This document shows positions 42,636 through 51,535 of a stretch of DNA of 64,000 nucleotides, one piece after another. Numbering within the stretch: the first letter of the stretch is position 1; each line of letters opens with the position of its first letter. A program made the position numbers and the translations under genes. Origin of the DNA: Pseudoflavonifractor sp. An85 (GTDB taxonomy: Bacteria; Bacillota; Clostridia; Oscillospirales; Oscillospiraceae); assembly GCF_002161235.1 (NCBI RefSeq), contig NZ_NFHE01000002.1, positions 62,001-126,000 on the forward strand. The letters are read 5' to 3'. The notes under the pieces are model-generated. The model had not been told where the DNA came from. It saw nothing but the letters and a program-made list of their open reading frames with translations, and did not search any database.

Positions 42636-43910
42636 ATGAAAAAAACAGGAATCAGAATTTGTGTACTGCTGCTGGCTGTAGTCATGCTTCTGTCTGTGCT
42701 GATGCCTGCCATGAGCACCCTGGCTGGGGCAGTGACTGCCAGTGATATCCAGGATATCAAAGATAATCTGAGCGATGTAAAGAGTCAGAAGGAGTCGTTG
42801 GAAACTCAGCTGGAGGAAATCCGCAACGACAAGGAGGCCACCGAGGAGAAGGTGGGGCTGTTGCAGGAGCAGATTCTCCTTACCGAGCAGCAGATTTACG
42901 AAAGCCAGAAGCTGCTGGACAACTATGATCAGCAAATTGCAGACAAGAAAGCGGAGATCTCCAAACTGGAGGAGCAGGAAGCCAGCCAGTATGAGGAGTT
43001 TTACACTCAGACCCGCTGGATGGAGGAGAACGGCGGTACTTCCGTGATCTCCGTGCTGTTCCAGGCCTCCAGCTTCTCCGAGTTGCTGGACACCCTGATG
43101 TTGGTTACCGACATCATGAACTACAATGACCGCATCATCACTCAGCTGGAGCAGACCCAGGCCGATTTGGCCCAGGCTCGGGATGAGCTCCAGACCGCCC
43201 GTGACGATCAGGCAGCTACCCAGGCTCAGATGGAGAGCGCCAAGGCAGACCTGACCAGCCAGAAGTCTGAGGCGGACAAGTACTATCAGCAGCTGGTGGC
43301 CGATGAGAAGGACTATGACAGTAAAGTGGCTGATTTGGCCGCCGATCTGGAGGACATCCAGGCAGATCTGAAAGACGCAGAGGAAAAGTATCAGCAGCAG
43401 CTGGAGGAAGCCCAGAAGCCTTCTCCTCCCCCCAGCAATGGCGGTGGCAATGGTGGTGGCAGCACGGGCGGCGGTGGCTCCGTGGTGGACCCCACCGGCA
43501 CTTGGTATTGGCCCCTGCCTGGATACTATTACATCTCTTCCGTGTATGGCGGTCGGTATAACCCCATCAGTGGTGTTTGGGAGACCCACAGAGGTGCAGA
43601 CGTGCCTGCTCCTGGCGGAACACCCATTCAGGCTGCCAGCTCTGGTGTGGTGACCACAGCCAAGCACGGACCGTCTTACGGAAACTATTGCGTGATCTAC
43701 CACGGCAATGGATACGCTACCCTGTATGCGCACATGCAAAGTCTGCCCAACGTCAGCGTGGGCGATGTGGTGAGTGCTGGACAGGTAATCGGTTATGTGG
43801 GTTCCACCGGTGATTCCACCGGCAACCACTTGCACTTTGAGTTGACCATTAACGGCAGTTTGGCCAATGCATTGGACCTCTATCCCAATTTGAGCTTTAG
43901 CGGAATCTGA
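42636..43910 (+). CDS. Coiled-coil M23 peptidoglycan endopeptidase (PcsB/EnvC-like partner of FtsEX)
   Basis: 424 residues from ATG 42636 (AAAGGAG upstream). Signal peptide about 1-31, then a long coiled coil (35-270) rich in Gln, Glu, Lys and Leu, a Pro then Gly/Ser linker, and a LytM/M23 domain. Both zinc motifs are complete: THRGAD (H-x3-D) and NHLHFE (H-x-H), so the enzyme should be catalytically active, unlike E. coli EnvC, whose LytM domain is degenerate. The coiled coil is expected to dock on the FtsX loop. Position directly after ftsX supports this. A terminator follows. Confidence 0.93.
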   Translation: MKKTGIRICVLLLAVVMLLSVLMPAMSTLAGAVTASDIQDIKDNLSDVKSQKESLETQLEEIRNDKEATEEKVGLLQEQILLTEQQIYESQKLLDNYDQQIADKKAEISKLEEQEASQYEEFYTQTRWMEENGGTSVISVLFQASSFSELLDTLMLVTDIMNYNDRIITQLEQTQADLAQARDELQTARDDQAATQAQMESAKADLTSQKSEADKYYQQLVADEKDYDSKVADLAADLEDIQADLKDAEEKYQQQLEEAQKPSPPPSNGGGNGGGSTGGGGSVVDPTGTWYWPLPGYYYISSVYGGRYNPISGVWETHRGADVPAPGGTPIQAASSGVVTTAKHGPSYGNYCVIYHGNGYATLYAHMQSLPNVSVGDVVSAGQVIGYVGSTGDSTGNHLHFELTINGSLANALDLYPNLSFSGI

Positions 43911-43938
43911 GTCTTCGCAGAGTATTCAGACGATTTCG

Positions 43939-43975
43939 ATATGGGGTGCAGAGAAATCTGCACCCCATATCTTTA
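43939..43975 (+). terminator. Terminator of the ftsEX-M23 operon
   Basis: ATATGGGGTGCAGA (43939-43952) pairs with TCTGCACCCCATAT (43957-43970), then CTTTA. Confidence 0.8.
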
Positions 43976-44032
43976 TATCTTGAAATGCGGGGAAGAATGC
44001 CTGCATAAGCATAGACCCAAGGAGGTAATCGC

Positions 44033-45172
44033 ATGGAGGAACAACGAACACGGAAACGACTGCCGGGATGGGCGAAAATCGTCCTAGCCGTGGTGTTGAC
44101 CCTGGTGGTGACGGTGACAGGTGCACTGTTGCTGCTGGGACGTAGCGGCGTCGCCCTGATGCAGGGGTATTTTCTGGCCAAGTTTGCCTTTGTGGAGACG
44201 GACGCCGATTTGAACCAGGCGGTGGACAAGGCCCTGGACGGGTTGGTGGAAGGGCTGGGAGACCGGTGGTCCTACTATCTGGACCCGGAGAGCTATCAGT
44301 CCACCTTGGAGAGCCGGGCCAACAACTACGTAGGCATCGGCGTCACCGTCACCTATGACCGGGAGGATGGCCTTCTGGTCCAGGGAGTGACGGAGAACGG
44401 CCCAGCCCAGCAGGCGGGCGTGGTGGCCGGCGACGTCATCACCCATGTGAATGGCACCTCTGTGGCCGGGGATGCCCGCTATGAGGCCACCAACCTGATT
44501 GCGGGAGAGGAGGGCACCCAGGTGGAGCTGACCCTGTTGGGGGAGGACGGAAGTTCCCGCACGGTGACCTGTACACGCCAGACCTTGAAAAGCGAGTCGG
44601 CCAGCAGCAAGCTGCTGGAAGGGGGCGTGGGCTATGTACGCCTGAACAACTTCTACTCCGGCTCAGCGGACAGCCTGAAACAGCAGGTGGAGAGCCTGAG
44701 GGAGCAAGGGGCCACCAGTTTGGTGCTGGATGTGCGCAGCAACCCCGGCGGCTACGTGGCGGAGCTCATTGATATGCTGGACTATCTCCTCCCAGAAGGC
44801 CCCATTTTCGTGGAGCGGCCTCGGTGGGGGGTGGAGACGGTGCATGAGTCGGACGCCTCCTGTGTGGACCTGCCCATGGTGGTGCTGGTCAACGCCGACA
44901 GCTATTCCGCCGCCGAGCTTTTTGCCGCCCAGCTGCGGGAGAGTGCTCAGGTGCCCATTGTGGGCGAGGTGACCTCGGGCAAGGGATATTCCCAGATTAC
45001 CTTCCCTCTGGCCAACGGGGGCGGCTTAGGGCTGTCTGTGGCGGCCTATTGCACTGGCAGCGGTCACTCCCTCATCGGGGAGGGTATCACCCCCGATGTG
45101 GAGTTAGCCCTGGACACCGCGGACGGCACCGACAACCAGCTACAAGCGGCGCTGGATCTGCTCCAGAAATAA
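44033..45172 (+). CDS. ctpB: S41 C-terminal processing protease (CtpA/CtpB)
   Basis: 379 residues. One N-terminal membrane helix (about 15-36), a PDZ domain (about 95-180, VGIGVTVTYDREDGLLVQGV), then the S41 domain. The catalytic serine lies in NADSYSAAELFA and the general-base lysine in VTSGKGYSQ; the substrate-cleft motif SNPGGYVAELIDML is present. In Bacillus ctpB also follows ftsEX and cleaves SpoIVFA to trigger sigma-K processing in sporulation; a similar or a hydrolase-processing role here is inference. Bidirectional terminator follows. Confidence 0.93.
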   Translation: MEEQRTRKRLPGWAKIVLAVVLTLVVTVTGALLLLGRSGVALMQGYFLAKFAFVETDADLNQAVDKALDGLVEGLGDRWSYYLDPESYQSTLESRANNYVGIGVTVTYDREDGLLVQGVTENGPAQQAGVVAGDVITHVNGTSVAGDARYEATNLIAGEEGTQVELTLLGEDGSSRTVTCTRQTLKSESASSKLLEGGVGYVRLNNFYSGSADSLKQQVESLREQGATSLVLDVRSNPGGYVAELIDMLDYLLPEGPIFVERPRWGVETVHESDASCVDLPMVVLVNADSYSAAELFAAQLRESAQVPIVGEVTSGKGYSQITFPLANGGGLGLSVAAYCTGSGHSLIGEGITPDVELALDTADGTDNQLQAALDLLQK

Positions 45173-45206
45173 AAAATGGCCACCGGCATAAGCCGGTGGC
45201 CATTTT
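45173..45206. terminator. Convergent terminator ctpB / degV
   Basis: AAAATGGCCACCGGC pairs with GCCGGTGGCCATTTT around a 4-base loop (45173-45206). Confidence 0.9.
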
Positions 45207-45214
45207 GTTTGCAG

Positions 45215-46057
45215 TTATGCGTTGCGCAGGAAGATGATGCCCAGGGTGTTGGGGCCGCAGTGGCTGGAGATGGTGCAGCCTGCGGTGGCCTCATAGATAT
45301 CCTGGAAGCCGTAGCCCACCAGGGCGGCCCGAACGGACTCCACCACGCTCTGGTCACAGCGGGTATGCACCAGGAACACCCGGTCACGGCTGATGTCGTT
45401 GCGGTCTGCCACCCGCTCTTTCACGTAGTCCAGCAGCACCTTGTCCCAGTTGCCCCGGTACTTTTTGGCCACACCCATTTTGCCGTCGGAGACCTGGATG
45501 CAGGGCTTGAGTTTCAGCAGGTTGGCGCCCAGAGCTACCACGGCGGAGCAACGGCCACCCTTGGCCAGGTAGTCCAGTTTATCCACCACGAAGGTGGTGT
45601 CCACCCGGCTGGTGAGGTTCTCCAGATAGGTCAAGATGTCTGCCACCGGCTCTCCACGGGCTGCGGCCAAAGCGGCCTCCAGCACCACAAAGCCGTGTCC
45701 GCAGGAGAGGTTGCGGGAGTCCACCACAAACACGTTGTCAAATTCACCAGCGGCAATGACGGCGTTTTGGTGGCAGGAGGAGAAGTCCTGACTGATGTTG
45801 ATGTGGATCACTGCCTCGTACTGAGCAGACAGAGCGGAAAACACCTCGGTGTAATCGGCAATGTTGATGGCAGCGGTGGTGGGCAGACTGCCACCGGCAG
45901 CCACATGGTCGAAAATATCACCGGGGACGATATCCACCCCGTCCCGGCGTACTTGGCCGTCCAGGTTGATGTAGAGGGGAATGACCGAAATCTGATATTT
46001 CTCCAACAGGGCCTGAGGCAGATCACAGGTGCTGTCGGAGGTGATTTTAATAGACAT
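45215..46057 (-). CDS. DegV-family fatty-acid-binding protein
   Basis: 280 residues. The start MSIKITSDSTCDLPQALLEKYQISVIPLYI contains the DSTxDLP motif; VDSRNLSCGHG and KPCIQVSDGKMG also fit. DegV/FakB proteins bind a fatty acid in a deep pocket and present it to the kinase FakA, so this is probably a lipid-handling accessory. No FakA gene is adjacent. AGGACGC precedes the start. Confidence 0.93.
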   Translation of the reverse strand: MSIKITSDSTCDLPQALLEKYQISVIPLYINLDGQVRRDGVDIVPGDIFDHVAAGGSLPTTAAINIADYTEVFSALSAQYEAVIHINISQDFSSCHQNAVIAAGEFDNVFVVDSRNLSCGHGFVVLEAALAAARGEPVADILTYLENLTSRVDTTFVVDKLDYLAKGGRCSAVVALGANLLKLKPCIQVSDGKMGVAKKYRGNWDKVLLDYVKERVADRNDISRDRVFLVHTRCDQSVVESVRAALVGYGFQDIYEATAGCTISSHCGPNTLGIIFLRNA

Positions 46058-46092
46058 AGAGCGTCCTCCGTCCTCATAAGTATCGTTTTAGA

Positions 46093-46863
46093 ATGCCCAA
46101 ATATTTTATCATTGATCGGGGCGAAAATCAATGCTGGTTTTTGGAAGCAGGTGGGAGCTTGGGACCGGTGGGACGACTGATTTGGCGGGAGGAGAAGGGG
46201 AGAGGGAGCCAGGAATTGGCCTATTACGATGCCCTGCCCCTGCTCACAGTTTGGGTGTGTGCGCCCCCAAACATGGGGGAGTGGCGCAAGGTCCGTCGGC
46301 TGAAAAAGGCGGTGCGGGCACTGGCTCAGGCAGGGGTGCGGCAGGTGATTTGGCCGGACAACTGCCCGTGGAGCGCCCGGGAGGCGGGCTTTGCCCCTAT
46401 CTGGCTGGAGGGGCTGTATCAGGGCATGGCGGATGGGCTGGCTATGGCGGCTTTGGAGAGGGTGGGACGCACCCCAGAGCAGGGGCGGGTGGCCCTGGTG
46501 GGGCCAAGGCTTACCGTGGCCTTGCAGCGCACGGCCCAGCGGCTGTGCCCCCGGGTCAAGGGCCTGCTCATCCAGGTGCCGGGACAGGGAGAGGACTATG
46601 CCCGGTGGCTCCACGGCCAGTTTGGCCTGCCGGTCTGTCCCATGGCGGCTGGGGCAGATGTGACGGTGGCTTTCGCGCCCCAGGGTCCCCGTTGGGGCCA
46701 GTGCCTGGAGGTGTACCAGGGGGGAGGCCTGGACGGACTGCGCCTGGCCTGTCCGGGGCTGGAGCTGCCCCAAGACGTGGAGCAGCAGCTGCTGGCGGTG
46801 CTGTGGGAGCGGGGGATGGTGACCCGGGACCAACTGGTGGTGGCGGAGGACGGTGGCCCTTGA
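46093..46863 (+). CDS. Uncharacterised protein
   Basis: 256 residues. The N-terminal half is beta/alpha with LPLLTVWVCAPP and VRQVIWPDNCPWSAREAGFAPIWLEGLYQGMADGLAMAAL. The second half opens with GRVALVGPRLTVALQRTAQRLCPRVKGLLIQVPG, which looks like a nucleotide-binding-type beta-alpha unit but has no standard glycine-rich loop. Very G+C-rich codons. No good ribosome binding site is seen before 46093, so the true start might be further in. Its last bases overlap the -35 of the Cys T-box promoter. No family recognised. Confidence 0.65.
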   Translation: MPKYFIIDRGENQCWFLEAGGSLGPVGRLIWREEKGRGSQELAYYDALPLLTVWVCAPPNMGEWRKVRRLKKAVRALAQAGVRQVIWPDNCPWSAREAGFAPIWLEGLYQGMADGLAMAALERVGRTPEQGRVALVGPRLTVALQRTAQRLCPRVKGLLIQVPGQGEDYARWLHGQFGLPVCPMAAGADVTVAFAPQGPRWGQCLEVYQGGGLDGLRLACPGLELPQDVEQQLLAVLWERGMVTRDQLVVAEDGGP

Positions 46864-46888
46864 CACCCCCAAGGGGGCGTGGTAATAT
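46860..46888 (+). promoter_or_regulatory. Promoter of the cys T-box operon
   Basis: TTGACA (46860-46865), 17-bp spacer, TAATAT (46883-46888). The -35 overlaps the stop codon of the upstream gene. Confidence 0.82.
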
Positions 46889-46894
46889 ACTGGG

Positions 46895-47125
46895 GTAAGT
46901 AAATATCGCTGAGAACGCTATGAAGTAGCACATGTGAAATCCATCAGAGAGGCCCTGTCACCGGCTGAAAGCAGGGCTGGGAGGAAACTTGTGTGAAGTG
47001 CAAGCGGGAGCGAGGGGGACATGGGTGCCCTCCGGCTGGGCCACGTTACGGCCTGTGAGTGACAAACGAGAGTGGAACCGCGAGTACATCGCCTCTCATA
47101 CCTTTGGGGTATGAGAGGCGATTTT
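46895..47125 (+). promoter_or_regulatory. T-box leader (Cys) of cysE-cysS
   Basis: T-box sequence GAGAGTGGAACCGCGA at 47068-47083, followed by a terminator CGCCTCTCATACC (47090-47102) / GGTATGAGAGGCG (47108-47120) and ATTTTG. In stem I, TGC (46999-47001, in GAAGTGCAAG) is the likely specifier, matching cysteine and the genes downstream. The operon should turn on when tRNA-Cys is uncharged. Confidence 0.93.
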
Positions 47126-47156
47126 GCTTCCCAAACTGATGAGAGGAGGAGTACCC

Positions 47157-47804
47157 TTGACCCGATTGGGAGAAACTTTACGGGCGTATCAGGCCAGAGA
47201 CCCGGCGGCCAGAAGCCGACTGGAGATCTTTTTGCTCTATCCCGGCGTGCACGCCGTGCTCTATCATCGCCTGGCTCATTTTCTCTATGTACACCATTTG
47301 AAGTTTTTGGCTCGCTTTGTGTCCCAGTGGAGCCGATTCTGGACGGGCATTGAAATCCACCCCGGGGCCAAGCTGGGCCGCCGTCTGGTCATTGACCACG
47401 GCATGGGCATTGTCATTGGCGAGACCGCTGAGGTGGGGGATGACTGCCTCATTTACCACGGGGTCACCCTGGGTGGTACCGGCAAGGACTGCGGCAAGCG
47501 CCACCCCACCATCGGCAACAACGTGATGATTTCCTGTGGCGCCAAGGTGCTGGGCCCCTTCCGAGTGGGAGACGGCTCCCGCATTGCCGCCAACGCGGTG
47601 GTGCTCACGGAGATCCCCGACCACGCCACCGCTGTGGGCGTGCCCGCCCAGGTGGTGCGGGTCCGTGGTCAAAAGGTCAACTACACCGACACCGTAGACC
47701 AGACCAGTGTCAACAACCCCACGCTGGAGAAATTGGGCGTGCTGGCGTCCCGAGTGGAGATGCTGGAACGCGAACTGAATCAAATGAAACAAAAGGAGAG
47801 TTAA
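47157..47804 (+). CDS. cysE: Serine O-acetyltransferase
   Basis: 215 residues from TTG 47157, chosen because AGAGGAGGAG ends 5-6 bases before it; the ATG at 47139 overlaps that site. It makes O-acetylserine from serine and acetyl-CoA, the precursor of cysteine. The left-handed beta-helix of hexapeptide repeats is clear (IEIHPGAKLGRRLVIDHGMG, VGDDCLIYHGVTLGGTG), with the catalytic histidines and the C-terminal tail. cysS begins 3 bases after the stop. Confidence 0.95.
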   Translation: MTRLGETLRAYQARDPAARSRLEIFLLYPGVHAVLYHRLAHFLYVHHLKFLARFVSQWSRFWTGIEIHPGAKLGRRLVIDHGMGIVIGETAEVGDDCLIYHGVTLGGTGKDCGKRHPTIGNNVMISCGAKVLGPFRVGDGSRIAANAVVLTEIPDHATAVGVPAQVVRVRGQKVNYTDTVDQTSVNNPTLEKLGVLASRVEMLERELNQMKQKES

Positions 47805-47807
47805 ACC

Positions 47808-49256
47808 ATGTATCTATACAATTCCGCCACCCGCAAGAAGGACGAATTTCAGACCCATACCCCCGGCCGGGTAGAGATGTACACCTGCGGCCCCACCGTG
47901 TACCACTTCGCCCACATCGGCAACCTGCGCTCCTACATCATGGAGGACGTACTGGAGAAGTACCTGCGCTGGGAAGGGTATGACGTGAACCGGGTGATGA
48001 ACATCACCGACGTGGGGCACCTGGCCTCCGATGCGGACACCGGCGAGGATAAGATGCTCAAGGGTGCCAAGCGGGAGCACAAGACCGTCATGGAGATCGC
48101 CCAGTTCTATACCGATGCCTTCTTTGACGACTGCCGCAAGCTGAACATCAAGACCCCCGACGTGGTGCAGCCCGCCACCGGACTCATTGACGAGTTCATC
48201 CACATGGTGGAGACCCTGATGGAAAAGGGCTATGCCTACTTTGCCGGCGGCAATGTGTACTTTGACACCTCCAAGCTGGACCACTACCATGTGTTCCACG
48301 ATCACGACGAGGAGGACCTGGCCGTGGGCGTGCGCGAGGGCGTGGAGGAGGACACCAACAAGCGCAACAAAAACGACTTCGTGCTGTGGTTTACCAAGTC
48401 CAAGTTTGAGGACCAAGCCCTGAAGTGGGACTCCCCCTGGGGTGTGGGCTATCCCGGCTGGCACATCGAGTGCTCCGGTATCTCCGCCAAGTACAACGGC
48501 GAGTACCTGGACCTGCACTGCGGCGGCGTGGACAACGCCTTCCCCCACCACACCAACGAAATTGCCCAGTCTGAGGCCTACTTTGGCCACCCCTGGTGCA
48601 AGCAGTGGTTCCATGTGGCCCACCTGAACACCAACTCCGGCAAGATGTCCAAGAGCAAGGGCGAGTTCCTCACCGTCTCCCTGCTGGAGGAGAAGGGCTA
48701 TGATCCCCTGGCTTACCGTTTCTTCTGCCTGCAAAGCCACTACCGCAAGGGCCTGGTGTTCTCCTGGGAGAACCTGGACAACGCCGCCACCGCCTATCAG
48801 AAGCTGGTGAAGAAGATTGCCGCCCTCAAGCCCGAGGACGGCCAGGTGGACCAGGCTGTGGTGGAGGAGTACCGCACCAAGTTTAAAACCCAGGTGGGCA
48901 ACGACCTGAACACCTCCATGGCCGTCACCTGCCTGTATGACGCGTTGAAGGCCAAGACCAACGATGCCACCCGTCTGGCCATTTTGGCCGACTTTGACCA
49001 GGTGCTCTCCCTGTCTCTGCTGGACAAGGCCAATGAGCTGCGGAAGGCTCAGCAGGCCCAGGCCAAGCAGGCTGCCGCTGGGGAGTTCACCATCCAGGGC
49101 GAGGGCGACCCCGCCATTGACGAGCTGGTGAAGGCCCGGGCGGAGGCCAAGAAGGCCAAGAACTTCGCCGAGGCCGACCGCATCCGGGACGAGTTGAAAG
49201 CCCAGGGCATTGAGGTTACCGACATGCCCAACGGGGCCAGCTGGAAGCGAATTTGA
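47808..49256 (+). CDS. cysS: Cysteine-tRNA ligase
   Basis: 482 residues. Class I synthetase: YTCGPTVYHFAHIGN holds the first zinc cysteine and HIGH-like motif, GYPGWHIECSGIS and the HHTNE segment supply the other zinc ligands, and KMSKSKGEFLT is the second signature. Cotranscribed with cysE and controlled by the Cys T-box, coupling cysteine supply to charging. Followed 20 bases later by recD2. Confidence 0.98.
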   Translation: MYLYNSATRKKDEFQTHTPGRVEMYTCGPTVYHFAHIGNLRSYIMEDVLEKYLRWEGYDVNRVMNITDVGHLASDADTGEDKMLKGAKREHKTVMEIAQFYTDAFFDDCRKLNIKTPDVVQPATGLIDEFIHMVETLMEKGYAYFAGGNVYFDTSKLDHYHVFHDHDEEDLAVGVREGVEEDTNKRNKNDFVLWFTKSKFEDQALKWDSPWGVGYPGWHIECSGISAKYNGEYLDLHCGGVDNAFPHHTNEIAQSEAYFGHPWCKQWFHVAHLNTNSGKMSKSKGEFLTVSLLEEKGYDPLAYRFFCLQSHYRKGLVFSWENLDNAATAYQKLVKKIAALKPEDGQVDQAVVEEYRTKFKTQVGNDLNTSMAVTCLYDALKAKTNDATRLAILADFDQVLSLSLLDKANELRKAQQAQAKQAAAGEFTIQGEGDPAIDELVKARAEAKKAKNFAEADRIRDELKAQGIEVTDMPNGASWKRI

Positions 49257-49276
49257 AGTAAGAGGAGGGGCGGGGC

Positions 49277-51496
49277 GTGAGCCAGACCCAACAAGAATCA
49301 CACAACCACCTGGAGGGGACCGTCACCGCCATCCTCTTTCGCAACGAGGAAAACGGCTACACGGTGTTGCGCCTGGACAGCCCCGACCGGGGCGAGGTGA
49401 CCGCCGTGGGCTGTATGCCCGGGGTGGCCCCCGGGGAGACTTTGGAGCTGGAGGGCAGCTGGAGCCGCCACGCCAGCTACGGGGAGCAGTTCAAGGCGGA
49501 GGCCATCTACCGACGTATGCCGGTGGGGGAGAAGGCCATCTATGAATACCTGGCCTCGGGCGCCGTGAAGGGCATCCGCATGGGGCTGGCCCGCCAGATC
49601 GTGGATAAGTTCGGGGCTCAGGCCCTGGAGATCATCGAACACGCCCCGGAGGAGCTGGCCCAAATCCGAGGGGTGAGCCTGAAGCGAGCCCGCACCATCA
49701 GTGAGGGCTTCCGGGCCCAGATGGGGATGCGCAACCTGGCGGAGTTTCTCACCCAGCACCAGCTGCCCCTGGCTGCCGCCATGCCCCTCTACCAGCGGTT
49801 TGGAGACCTGGCGGTGGAGATGGTGCAAAATAACCCCTACCTGCTGGCCGACCGCGGCCTGGACATTCCCTTTTCCAAGGTGGATGCCCTGGCCATTGAG
49901 CTGGGAGTGGCGGGGGACGACCCCCAGCGGGTGGAAACCGCCCTCCTCTTTGAGCTGGAGCACAACGCCGACAACGGCCATGTGTTTCTGCCTCAGAATA
50001 AGCTGCTGGACGCCACCGCCGCCCTCATCGGGGTGGAGGGGGAGTGCCTGGAGACAGGCCTGGAGGCCCTCATCCAGCGGGGCGAGGTGGTGCGGGAGGG
50101 CATCGCCGGGGTTACCGCCTGTTATCTGGCGGGGCTGTACGGGGCGGAGTGCTATGTGGCTATGCGCCTGAGCGAGATGTGTACCATGGAGCTGGCTCCC
50201 CCCCACAACCTGGACCAGCTGCTGGAGGATATCCAGCGCCGCCAAGGCATCACCTACGCCCAGCAGCAGCGGGACGCGGTGGAACTGGCGGCAAGCCGCC
50301 AGGTGATGCTGCTCACCGGCGGCCCGGGAACCGGAAAGACCACCTCCCTGCGGGGGGTGCTGGCCCTGTTTGACCACCTGGGGCTGGAGACTGCCCTGGC
50401 TGCCCCCACCGGGCGAGCCGCCAAGCGCATGAGTGAGACCTGCGGCCAGGAGGCCTACACCATCCACCGGCTGCTGGAGACCAAAATGGACCCCTATACC
50501 GGCCAGCTGGCCTTTACCAAGAACCAGGACGACCCCTTGGGAGTGGACGCGGTGATCGTGGACGAGACCTCCATGGTGGATATGTCCCTGATGGCGGCGC
50601 TTTTGGCCGCTCTGCGGGGGGACTGCCGCCTGGTGCTGGTGGGGGACCCGGATCAGCTGCCTTCCGTGGGCCCGGGCAATGTGCTGGACCACCTGCTGCG
50701 CAGCCATGTGGTGCCGGGAGTGTCTCTCACCGAGATTTTCCGCCAGGCCCAGGAGAGCGCCATTGTCATGAACGCCCATGGGGTGAACCAGGGGGTCATG
50801 CCGGATCTCACCAACCGCAGCCGGGACTTCTTCTGCATGAAGCGCACCGACCCGGTGCGCACGGTGGACACCATTGTGGAACTGTGCCAGCGGCGGCTGC
50901 CCCAGAACATGGGCATCCCACCCAGCCAGATTCAGGTGCTCTCCCCCACCCGCCGCCGGGAGGCGGGCACTGCCGCCCTCAACCGGGCTTTGCAGCAGGC
51001 CCTAAACCCCGCCCAGGACGGGAAAGGGGAACGGGCCTTCGGTCCCTACATCTTCCGGGAGGGGGACCGGGTGATGCAGGTGAAGAACAACTACGACCTA
51101 TTCTGGGAGAACCCGGAGACGGGGGAGAAGGACCTGGGGGTGTTCAACGGGGACATCGGCGAGATTTTGCAGGTGGACGCCGGGGGCGTCACCGTCTCCT
51201 TTGATGGCCGCCTGGTGGCCTATCCCCCCGAGCTGCTGGGGGAGCTGGAACCCGCCTATGCGGTCACGGTACATAAGTCTCAGGGCAGCGAATACCGGGC
51301 AGTGATTCTGGCCCTCCAGGACGTGCCGTCTACCTTGCTGGCCCGTGGCGTGCTGTACACGGCCATTACTCGTGCCAAGGAGCTGTTTATTCTGGTGGGC
51401 AGCCCGGAACTTCTGGAGAAGATGGTGAACAATGACCGCCAGACCCGGCGGTATTCCGCCCTGCGCACCCGCCTCATCCAGGGAACAGAAGCATGA
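49277..51496 (+). CDS. recD2: RecD2-type ATP-dependent DNA helicase
   Basis: 739 residues from GTG 49277. SF1B 5'-3' helicase not associated with RecBC. N-terminal OB/helix-hairpin-helix region (1-330, EELAQIRGVSLKRARTISEGF), then Walker A TGGPGTGKTTS, Walker B VIVDETSMVDM and C-terminal motif YAVTVHKSQGSEYRAVI. RecD2 proteins act in replication-fork repair and recombination control. The GGAGGGGCGGGGC before the GTG gives a ribosome binding site. Probably read through from cysS, ending at a strong terminator. Confidence 0.95.
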   Translation: MSQTQQESHNHLEGTVTAILFRNEENGYTVLRLDSPDRGEVTAVGCMPGVAPGETLELEGSWSRHASYGEQFKAEAIYRRMPVGEKAIYEYLASGAVKGIRMGLARQIVDKFGAQALEIIEHAPEELAQIRGVSLKRARTISEGFRAQMGMRNLAEFLTQHQLPLAAAMPLYQRFGDLAVEMVQNNPYLLADRGLDIPFSKVDALAIELGVAGDDPQRVETALLFELEHNADNGHVFLPQNKLLDATAALIGVEGECLETGLEALIQRGEVVREGIAGVTACYLAGLYGAECYVAMRLSEMCTMELAPPHNLDQLLEDIQRRQGITYAQQQRDAVELAASRQVMLLTGGPGTGKTTSLRGVLALFDHLGLETALAAPTGRAAKRMSETCGQEAYTIHRLLETKMDPYTGQLAFTKNQDDPLGVDAVIVDETSMVDMSLMAALLAALRGDCRLVLVGDPDQLPSVGPGNVLDHLLRSHVVPGVSLTEIFRQAQESAIVMNAHGVNQGVMPDLTNRSRDFFCMKRTDPVRTVDTIVELCQRRLPQNMGIPPSQIQVLSPTRRREAGTAALNRALQQALNPAQDGKGERAFGPYIFREGDRVMQVKNNYDLFWENPETGEKDLGVFNGDIGEILQVDAGGVTVSFDGRLVAYPPELLGELEPAYAVTVHKSQGSEYRAVILALQDVPSTLLARGVLYTAITRAKELFILVGSPELLEKMVNNDRQTRRYSALRTRLIQGTEA

Positions 51497-51499
51497 TTT

Positions 51500-51531
51500 A
51501 GGCCCCACGGCAAATGCCGTGGGGCCTTGTT
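51500..51531. terminator. Convergent terminator recD2 / DUF4097
   Basis: AGGCCCCACGGCA pairs with TGCCGTGGGGCCT (about 51500-51527), then TGTTTG. Confidence 0.85.
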
Positions 51532-51535
51532 TGTG

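Noticed and set aside
46895-47125. Non-coding gap read as a separate small RNA
   Set aside because: The T-box sequence, specifier and terminator identify it as the Cys T-box leader.
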